Assembly (NCBI GenBank): GCA_025642065.1
Contig: JAODUP010000325.1
Span: 167,501-231,500, forward strand
Reading direction: 5' to 3'
From: Paralvinella palmiformis
Lineage: Eukaryota; Annelida; Polychaeta; Terebellida; Alvinellidae
DNA length: 64,000 bases
Part shown: positions 31,346 to 42,229 of the stretch, piece after piece
Numbering within the stretch: the stretch's first letter is position 1
How the letters are laid out: each line of letters opens with the position of its first letter
The notes under the pieces: generated by a model
The model's input: only the letters and a program-made list of their open reading frames with translations
Database searches by the model: none
Told to the model about the DNA's origin: nothing
Position numbers and translations under genes: made by a program

Positions 31346-34265
31346 GACTTATTTTATTACGTATTTGTGAATTGAGACAAAATTAATATCACGCGGGCGC
31401 GCACACACACACACACAGAGGGGGGGTGATTATTTTGGTATAATATTAACCAAATAAAAAAACTTCCACCAGAAAACTACATTAAAATGTTATCAGAACA
31501 CCGTACATCAGCCATTACGACAACCTGCTTAATTTATTAGTGTACATATCCTACTTGACCTATTAAATTCCGGAAATATGATAACTAGGCCATAGTTCAA
31601 ATACAAACGCCAATACTGTACCAGACACACCGGTACCAGACATATAGTTTATACCATAGACAATTAGCTAAAAAAAATGTTACACGCTGGAACTAAATAC
31701 TGTATACACTCAAACATTCCCTGTTGAGACAGTATTTTGGTCTTCAGTGGAGCTCCCAGACGACCCCCCCCCCCCAACACACACACACACACACACAAAT
31801 ATACTCACTCACACGAGCAATGAACACAGTGGTGTATCTTCAAAGAAATAAAAAGAACAAGTCCATTCCAGAGCACAGATTTGAAAGCTCGATTTAGTAT
31901 GGATGATCGTACATAAGCAAAATGATCGTGTTTTACACGGGGGAGTATGTTCCCTGTGACGTACAAAAACCGATCAATATATATGCTCTGATGGCTGAAA
32001 ACCCGATGATTCCCAAATACATTATGATATTTTGGGTAACTCGGTGAAGAAAGAAATAATTCGGTTTCCCCATAAAAAAAAATTACATCTCTGATAATTA
32101 AAACCGTAACAAATTGGTGAAATATTCTGTATATTCTGAGAGTGAGTGAATGAGTGTGCCACCCAGTCAGTGACTCAGTCAGTCAGTAAGTCCGTCGATT
32201 GGTCGATCGTTTATTTGATAGGTCAATTATTAGGTCATTCCATGTGTTAAGTCCTTTTTGCCTGTCTATTCTATTAGCAGCGTAAAAATTCGTCATGCAA
32301 TGGCGTTATCAAGCTATTTTACACGCTGTTGCTCAAAGCTTGGCAATTTATAGCAATTATTTAATCGAAATACACTAAATCAATACTGTTATCAATCGCC
32401 ATTTCAACTCTGACCTCATTGTAAATACGACCGAGGACACACTAAAAAGCGAACTATCGCAACAACAATTATCACACCACCACATACTAAACATCGATAC
32501 GTTGGTGTTCTACTCTATGACTGCATTCATTCGAGTCTAAGGCATACTTCATACGATGCTCACGAAATTCACTGTGCGTAGTTAATAATCAACATTTGAT
32601 ATGAAATGATAATCAACCTTACAAAAAATATCAATGGAATTTCAATTATTAAGGTTTTGTGAACAAATCATGAGAGAGGACTAAACAACTCTTTTCATGT
32701 TTATTTTGGAACCGAAAAGACAAGTCACAGAACATCGATCCCTGAAATTCACATTTCATTATGCCTTGTTAATAGCATTGTAAATGTAGATTTATAATTT
32801 TAGTGAATTTGTAAAGCAACGATAACGGCATAAAAACAGGAAGATATCTTCACTTGGAAAGAAATGTGTCCTGACAGAGAATTCTTTCACTTTAGTGTTA
32901 TTGTGATTAAGATATTTGTACGACATTCTGGTAATATCGATGAGGATCTGAAGGATTTGAGTACTCTCGGTATCCTTGTAATTGTACTCACGGGTTTCAC
33001 TGTACTACTTGACCGATCTTCGGAATAATCATAGGATACTGGAAATGACATAATTTATGCCAATGTCGTGTTAAACCTCGTCTGTCCTTTAGTTATTTGA
33101 CAATGTTTAACTATCCTCGTCAAAAATCCCTATTAGTATCCCGATGAAACATCCCGATATTGGCGATAAGTGGCGACAATAACTGCCCTCAAAGTGGGTC
33201 GAGTACACCCTGGTATAATACACAACTGATCCATGTGTATTAAAGCTGTAATCTATATTAGTACTCCTTTAGACCAGTATAATACTTCGTGCTAATATTC
33301 ACCAGCACTCAGTTTATAGAAATTTAAAAACTTTCAGCCAATTTCGAAAAAAGTACTAGTTTCTAACATATTACGATATAAACAATTGATTGGTTTTATC
33401 GGGATATAATTATATGACTAGTCATTATAATTGTTGTGTTTTATGCGATATTGTATTACAATCTTTTGTAAATCACCCGATAACACACATTTCTCGCATG
33501 AAAAAAGTGTAACGTATATGTGGTATATAATAATGATAATAATATTAATAATGGTGGGATGTCCAATATTTTGCCATGTCATACAAACTATTAGCTCATA
33601 ACCACAGGGGCGTAGATCATATGGAATGGGGCGAAGGGTAAATCATTCCGCCTCGTTATTACAGATAGGGATTAAATATGTATCATCCGCGCTCCTTCAT
33701 ATCCATTGACATCCCCCGCTCCGATTTCATTGTACATAAATATATCCCGCCCTGTACAACATCATCACGTGTTCACTATGTAAAGCTGCGAATTCTAAAG
33801 GAAAAAACAGTTTATATTCAACCGTAAATCGGCCACTATATAACATAACCAGATCAGAAATAGTACTGACTCGGAATTCCACCTTCACTTAGCCATGTAC
33901 TAATAATATCTTTCTAATCATTAAGAAGCTCAATTGATGCCACCCGCTCACTATTGTCGTGCAGATAAAATGACCGTTAAACGTGGGGTATTGTTTATAA
34001 CCAGCATACAAAAGTTAACGATTCCTTCGCCGAAACATCACTCAACTAATTCGATATAAAGTGAAACGCGTCATGAAACAACACTGGACCTTGTCAAATG
34101 AAGAGGGCTCGTTATATATATTTGTAGTAATTAAGTGTATAATATGTTAAAATTCGCTTATCGCACTCACATTTACGCACCCCCCCCCATCATAATTCTA
34201 ACACAAACAAAATTCTTAAGAGATGACTGTCAATTCTAAATTTAAACTGTTTTAGTACCGTGTAT

Positions 34266-34313
<48 letters not shown>

Positions 34314-34379
34314 CACGCAGTTCTGGCGTATATATGTCGTAGCGTGTAGATAATATATCCAGTACAACCGGAACTCAAA
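31346..34379. other. Intergenic stretch, nothing recognised
   Basis: About 3 kb between the gene 1 poly(A) signal and the EF-hand gene. I see short (AC)n and C-runs (31405, 31769, 34181), but no long reading frame, recognisable transposon or clear promoter element. Confidence 0.6.
34268..34311. repeat. (GT)n microsatellite upstream of EF-hand gene
   Basis: Lies about 540 bases before the EF-hand start codon, in the presumed upstream region. Confidence 0.9.
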
Positions 34380-34556
34380 CAACAACCAACTTTTCAGAGT
34401 CAAACTGTCAGTTTATAAACTGGATTGTTATTGCTCTCGTCGTCGTTATCAGTAATACGTTCTGGTTTCGGATTATTTCGTCAGTTGGCCAAATCTGTCG
34501 ACAATCTGTCGTGTGAATGTGTCTACACTAAAACGTCAACAAGTTAGTAGGCAGAG
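34380..34556 (+). other. Possible 5' UTR exon of the EF-hand gene
   Basis: An AG|GTAATG donor at 34557 and a CATACAG acceptor at 34810 would join an upstream leader to the exon carrying the start codon. The start of this leader is a guess. No TATA box is evident. Confidence 0.3.
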
Positions 34557-34853
34557 GTAATGTCAACTTAACAACTTGTAATGCCTAATCTTGCTAGAGT
34601 CTAGATCTAATGGTTCGTAGCTGTGATTGATGACACGCGTATATACACACACACACACAATCATATATGTACTGACATATCTGGCTAACAGTTGTCTTTC
34701 CTTCGTGGAAGTCTCTCTCTTAAATTGGTCTGCTTCGTTTTATCAGTAAGTGAAACCGAAATCAATAACAATATTAATAATAATAATTAATTATTTAATA
34801 ACTCATACAGATCAGCATGCTAATTGTCTATCTTTGATCCTACATCAGTTATA

Positions 34854-34985
34854 ATGGCTGATAAGAAAGATTGGGAACGTCTGTTTAATGAAGTTGATAA
34901 AAACAAGAATGGCTTCCTGACAGCCGGAGAACTAGCCAAGGAGATGATCAAGATAGGATATCCTGGTACTGAGGCTAAGATCAAG
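34854..34985 (+). CDS. EF-hand gene exon: EF hand 1
   Basis: From ATG to donor GTAATC, 44 codons, phase 0. It contains loop DKNKNGFLTAGE and ends GTEAKIK. Confidence 0.88.
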
Positions 34986-37900
34986 GTAATCATGATATTA
35001 TGGAGTCATGTAGCTGATGGTGGTGATGATGATGATGGTTGGTGATGATGATGATGATGGTTGGGCTTTATGAGAGTGATGACTGGATGTGAGTAAGCTG
35101 AATGTCGGAGGATATATTTGTAAAAATATTGATGATGTTGATGATGATGATGATGATGACGACTAGGCTGGCATGTTTTTACACAGGTGTTATTTACATT
35201 GTTTATTAATCTCATGGTAAATAACGGTGGGTTAATGTAGAATCGTAAAAAAAACTTTTTATAGCAAATGTTACCTGTATTGTAAAAATCATGATTAGAT
35301 CAAGTGTAACAGAGTTAATAACAGCTGTTCATTGTAATACAGTTTTAATAATAATACACATTGTATAATACGTAGACAAAGTGTTTTTTAACAATTAATA
35401 ATCTCACCTAACACATATAAAATTAGAATTTTCCCATGATACCTCAATCACTCAATCTATCCAACACTTTATCCTCACTGTATGACCATTACTTTATGGG
35501 CGGGCTTATTTGTTTAAGATGTACTGCTTATTACAGTTAATGAGTTATCTCCTAGTCTACACCAATAAAGTTTGCACATGTCATTGTACATTTTCCCCTA
35601 ATCAGGGGGCTTATGACTTCATTTTCAAGTGCATAAAACAGCCCAAATCCACAATGAAATCAATATGCTCATTTCTGATTCTACCTTCGTGAGCTGAGGG
35701 TGCCTCCATTGTCTAACAGTAGCATGTTGGATCACAGATTAATACCACCCATGTTCAAATCTCGGCATGGACATATCTGAAGGTTGCTTCATCTTTGACT
35801 TCGATCCATTACCTTTGGAGGTTGCTCGGCCCATTTAGCCTACTATGTACAAAAGTGGCCGTAAAACATCAATCATCAATTAATCATCATCACTTTTGTG
35901 AGTTGATACCGGACTGCTGAAAAGTTTATGACATTGAAAATCTCTATGTTGCGTTAAAGGTTATTGTCCGCTCCAGTTCTCCAAACCAGATATCGAAGTG
36001 GCAGAAAAATGCTTCAGACCAACTCTCATTGATGAACAAGTTGAAGTAGTCACATATGTGCCCCTTCCCTCTTATGAAGGCAGCTATCTGACCAGAAAAC
36101 AATTAGACATTGTCATTGAATGGATTACTGGTATCCATAGTCAATTATACAATGCCAACACTAGCAATGCAGTTCATATATGGATTGTAAATACTACAAT
36201 ATACACTAGAATAGTATAACAATAGTAAATTAAGTGCAACTATAGTCCATTGCAGTGTTTTTGTTACATATGAATGGCCTATATATAGCCTATATTTGAC
36301 CTAAAAAATCCTATATTTCCTATATTTTGAGTGACAATATTGGCTGGGATGTATGTAAATATTGTGATGAAGTTCTCGCCAGTTAGTTGATGAAAGGTCC
36401 TCTGATCTTATGGATTGCCAAGTCACTTCCTCATTAGCTATCAAACTGTTATCAGTTTGATCCGCATCCGGCGAAAGAATATTTTCCAATTTTTTATTTA
36501 TTTATATGAAATCTTTGTGAGATGTCCATCACTGAAGATATAATTATGTAAATGTGATTAATAATGTACACTGTATATGGCTGGTTGTACAGTTTTTAGT
36601 GCAAATCTTATAATATTTTATTTTAAAAATGTGTGTGTGTGTGTGTGAACGTACATCTTATTTTAGTTTACACGTATTCACCCATTAAGAACTGTTATAA
36701 AATAATAATAGGTGCAATTTAGTACAATTTTATTCTAGTATGCAGTAAAAATATAATAATTTTACCTTTTTCCTCCCGTTTGTTTAGGCATTCCTTTGTA
36801 CAGCTGATCTGTCTGGAGACAGACAACTCTCCAGACAGGAGTTCTTGGCTGCTATGGACACAGCACCAATAGAATTTCAGATGTAAGCATTGATTGAATG
36901 ATCTTATTCGTGCAGTTTAATCATCGACATTCTTTAACCCGAATCATTTACAAACTTATTTTTAATTCTTCACAATGCTGATCTGGGAATTTAATTTTTC
37001 TTATCGTTTTTATGGTACTATATTATGCATGTTTGTACTGGGCAGGGACGAGAATCTGATTGATTTCTAGCTTTCTCTCCCCCGACATCCTTGAATTGCA
37101 TGGATTTCTTAATTATCTACGCCAACTATAAGCTAGTCTATTATATATTTGTTCTGTTGTTGCTTTGCTTTGTAGTTCTGCATGTACTGAATATACTGAG
37201 AATTAAGCTCAACTGCGGCTAGACTGTGATATCACTCCTGCATGAACTCAACTCATCCTATCAATTCTTTGTTCACATATAACTTGCAGTATGCATGGTG
37301 TTCATTCTAAGACACATATTTTCCATACTGTGAGTGAGTGAATTTCTGAGTGATCGGGTGAACAAGTGAGTGATTTGATTGCCCTTAACATGAATCACAC
37401 CTGTGAAATATTGCCAGTAAGCTATTTCCCAGGGAATGTGTAGTCTTTTGTTGATGAATAAAAGATCCAACTGAGTATTGAGCCCATCATCTGCAGTTCT
37501 GCAATACAATGCATTAGCAATGGACTAAGAAGAATGACATCCATACTGTTAGACTCACCAAAAATTAGTTTATTTTGCCTGAAATCTATTGGTTTTAATA
37601 TGAGATAAGTTTAATGAAGACATTCTGCTAAACATAGAAATTACTATTGGAGATGATGATGATTTTAAAACTGTATTTACAATAGGTAAGTGGCCAGTCA
37701 GAAAATAGTACTGAAATCCATGACGAAATTCCCTGATGACACAACACCCCCCAATTTCTTAAAATCCCCCAAAACCAATGTTATGAGGACAAAACCCCAA
37801 CCATATTGTACACAACCCCCTGAAATTTCAGTGTTTTGGAAAAAGATTTTTATGTTATAGATGTTCGTTGTGTGTATTTATAGTGAAATAACCTGGTATA

Positions 37901-40900
37901 CCTTCAGGATTGGCAAAAGACCGGTCACTAAGAGTATTGACCAGACCACTGGTCAATACTGGTTAAAACCACCTTTTTGCTGGTCAATTCAAAAATTCCC
38001 TTTTAAAATGTTTATTTTATGGTGTGGTGGCATATCGACATGTAAACCATAGTATCCCCTGAGTACATTCATATGGGGGGGGGGGGTTGAAGTCAATTAA
38101 TAATTTATTTATTCATCTATTTAACAATAGTTTTAAGAAAAATTACTATTTAAGATTTAATTGATGTATTATATCACCTTTGGCCACATAGCACTGTCTG
38201 ATAGTGATTTATTAGTATCAGAACATTGTTGTATTAGAACATGTTTACATGTAAAAAATAACTCCATGAATCTGCCACAACCAAGATAAAGCTTACAGTT
38301 TGGTGGTCATCTGTTCATAGATCAGGCACTGTCACTGTGTCAGTTCTGATATGTGTACTATAGGACAGAATCTTGTGTCCTGTCCAGCCACCTCAGCTGC
38401 TATTGAACGGTTATTCTTAAACTTTGGAGTCATTCAAACAAAACTCCGGAATAGACTGAGATTGCAGAAAACTGCTAAACAGGTTATGCACTACCGATTT
38501 CTCCGTGGGAAAGGACTGATAGACTGGTGAACATAAACATTTATCCATGGGATAGGACTATCTATTATCAGACTCATTTTTATTGTTATTATTTTGTGCA
38601 ATGTCAGCAAGCTCAAGTTTAATGTAATAAAAGATATGTATTGACTAGTATTGACCACCTTTTTTAGTATTTACTGGGGCGGTTTTAACCAGTTAAAACC
38701 GGGGGTGATTTTTATCGGCCAACCCTGTATACCTTAAATAAATATTTTATTTTAATACTGTTTTTCCAATAACAATGATATTCTGATTTTACCTGTATAT
38801 TTATCACACCCTGCTCTATTAGTGATAATTGACATAAATATGACTAAAATACTGGACTAAAGCAGTGAAGTCATCACTGATAATTATTATCTGATCTGGC
38901 AAACCTGTTGTCATCAAATATTCCCCCAAATGGGCAATAACATATGGATAACAATTGAGAACGGCGATAATAATCAGAACAATGCTGTCACTTCTGTTGG
39001 GATCACTTTGATAATCATCCAACATATCTTATTGGTCACATAAGTCAATTGTTTCAATATGTGCAGTGACATCCATGATGGGTTCAAATCCATTGAGTCA
39101 AACCTCAATGAAGCTGAATACTGGATGAGATGGAAGTGAAGATGAAACTATAGGATACTATTGATTACACCCAGATTTATGACAATAAAACATGTTTATA
39201 TATGTTCTGTGTATTCATTTGTTTAAATATATTTTTATAATAAATATAATATATATTGAGATATGTGCATTATTACATATTCTAATTTGGTCAGTATATT
39301 ACTGGAAATAACAATTTCATGGACAGTCGGGGGATTTTGTGCGCAGGAGGTTTCATCTTCGGGGATTTGGTTCTCAGGGCTTTGCCACTGGTGGGTTTTG
39401 AGACAAGAGGGTATTATCTGGATGCCATATTACTTTAGGTTTTTTTTATTCCTGGTAGTTTAGATTCTGTATTAATAATCTAAGGACTATTTATTTTTTA
39501 AATTGTTGCTGTTGTTGATCGTTTAGCTTCGATACTGGTGACACCTGGAACATCTTGCAGAGTGTTGACTGCCTGGGAGGGGGGATCCCTGAAATGCAGA
39601 TATGAATCAGATTTACACCCACCTCCTGGAGGTTTGCAGTGCAATGCTCTAACCACTGCACTATCATCATCATTATCATAATACAGTCTGATATAAGTTA
39701 CTATCTGTCTGCACTAGGGAGCTCGACTCATTTCAGGGGCTACTAACCTAATTAATATCATACTATCATGATATCATCAACTATCTCAGGAGCATACTGT
39801 TGCTAGGTGTCTTTTAAGTGCACGCAGGCACTAATAGTACAATGGTTAGAGCAATGAGTTTCAAAATTCAAGGTTGTTGGTTTGAATCTGACTGATACCG
39901 ATATGTTTGTGGAATGTTTTCCGAAGGATATCTTTACTGTACCACATTAATACTCGAACATTATGACTGTCAACAGTGTGACATCTTTTCCTTAATTTAT
40001 GTTAACATCAATCGTGTATTTAATTTAGGCAGATCCTTGTACAATATCATTCACCTTAGCCAGCCCTTTCCACCGTATCATTTACTTTAGCCAGACCTTT
40101 CCACAATACCATTTACTTTAGCTAGACCTTTTCACGTTATGATTATCATTTATTTAAGCCAAACCTTTCCACGTCATTATCTTTGTCCTGACCTCATAAA
40201 TTTTACTGAATTCAACCGATTTAAATGACTGCATTATAAAGACCTAGTTTCATACCGGAAGTTCTTTATGCGTTACTCTTGTTGTTGTTGTCCACTTCTG
40301 CAAAGGATCAATCCCAGCTTGTACTCCTTATGTTAGATATACGTTAATAATCACTAGTACAGAGTTGTAAAAAGGAAATGATTGTCCATATATAAATAAA
40401 CACACGCGCGTACTGTGATTCTCCCCGAACAACAAAAACGATGTACTTTATATATAGAGAGAGAGCTCCGGTGGCCTATCGGTTGAGCACCCGGCACTTG
40501 GTGCCAACGGTCACAGGTTCGAACCCCGCAAGAGGTCGAAACTTTTCCAGAGATTAATTTCTCGGCTCACAACATCGTGGGTTATTTAAAATAAAGGGGG
40601 ACATTAAAAACGCCCTGAGGACGTAAAACACTCCGGCAGTGACCACCCTCAAGGTATTTCGGCTCCATCATTCCGTACTGCTCCCCTGTGAGTGATGGGG
40701 AGGGGGGTGTTCTCAACCACTCGAACATAGAGGCTGTGCCGAATAAGCGACAGCCTGGGGATTCTTCCCGAACAACAAAAACAATACTGTGTTATGATGG
40801 AACAAGCACCTGGCTGAGTACGCTCTATTAGAACTGGTTGCTTGCTTGTAGTTCGGGGAATATCCTCAGGTTGTCGCTTGTTTAGCATAGAACTGGTCAT

Positions 40901-42229
40901 AGATCACAATTATTTATATATGGTCTATAGCAGGGTTGGAGCGATTACAGGACCACAGTAATCGGTTACTTGAGAATTATACGATTACATTAATTTTGAC
41001 TGTAATCGATTACAGTGTAAAGTAATCACGATTACAATCATGATTATAATGTCTATCACAAAAACATCAACAAGACAAGAACATTAAAGCAAAAATACTG
41101 CGTCGTGTATCGTGTATAGGCTGTACTAAACAAGCGACAGCCTGGGGATACTCCACGAAATACGAGCAAGTAATCGTGTGGCGTGACTACAGCCAGGTAA
41201 GGTTTATATGATATATAAGATAATTGTAATATACACAAGAAATAATGTTTAGTAACGCACTTCAGATTGAGGATAAGAACAAAACCGTTTTGGCCTGGTA
41301 TAATATGGTAAATAATCTTGTGTAATCGTGAAAGTAATCGCTGATGACGATTACATTGCATATGGAAATGGCGATTACGATTACTGGACATCTGGTGATC
41401 GATTACAATCGATTACGATTAACCTAACCATGGTCTATAGATCAATATCAAAGTGATTCATAGTGATAGTTAACCATTTAGAGTAAACACAATATAGCCA
41501 GATAGTTCTGGTTGTAGTTAACAGTACACACTACAAAAGGCGGAGAAATATGCCCTTGGGTGAAGTAGAAAAGCGGAACGGATATATTAACGTGTGTGCG
41601 TCTATGTTCACATAGGAATCTATTTACTGGCAAACATGATATCAAATGTTCTTAAATCTTAACACTAATCTAAGGATTTATCATTTCTAACCGGTGCTAA
41701 CAGTTGTGCACCTATCATTGGTGCACCTGAACATTATGATAACATTGCGAAATCCATACTATTTTCTATTTCTAGGTGAAATATGTATGACAATCATGAA
41801 CTTTGCTTCTTTGGCTGATTTATCTTTATCTTGAATTTACACCTATATTTATATTGTACTTGAGAGATTATTGCATTCTGCAAATCCACAAACTATCAGT
41901 TGGTAAATGGCCATTACGTTTCCTAATAATTCACACACAACGTACGCAATCGATTTAAATTTCTTTGGCCTTGACAGATGGCAATAAATGGCATCTCACT
42001 TTTTGTTTTGCTTTCCAGCGCCGCCCTTTTACATACTGTATTCTCTATGTTTGACACTAGCGGAGACGGTGAAATCAGCCAAGACGAATTTAGACGAGCC
42101 TTAGACAAAATGGGCAGAAAGCTGACTGAAGATCAATTAGATGATCTTATTAGCCAGATAGACTCTGACCATTCGGGAACAATTAGCATAAAAGAGTTTC
42201 TCACGGCAGTCAAAGTGAGACTGATATGA
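34854..42229 (+). CDS. EF-hand calmodulin/troponin-C-like protein, isoform with first terminal exon
   Basis: Exons 34854-34985, 36788-36882 and 42019-42229 join in frame to a 145-residue protein, about calmodulin length. Four EF-hand loops are visible: DKNKNGFLTAGE, DLSGDRQLSRQE (Arg at the usual Gly position 6), DTSGDGEISQDE and DSDHSGTISIKE. Acidic residues at positions 1 and 12 are kept in all four, so calcium binding is expected. The role as a calcium sensor is inferred. The ATG at 34854 is chosen because it begins MADKKDWERLF directly before EF hand 1. An alternative terminal exon at 44220 gives a second isoform. It is not calmodulin itself, since its sequence is too divergent. Confidence 0.88.

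Noticed and set aside
35998..36219. 73-codon frame in the EF-hand intron
   Set aside because: No splice phase fits the EF-hand gene and I recognise no family. It could be a transposon scrap.
40470..40535. tRNA gene
   Set aside because: The boxes fit, but the head runs into a SINE-like body and the acceptor stem does not pair.
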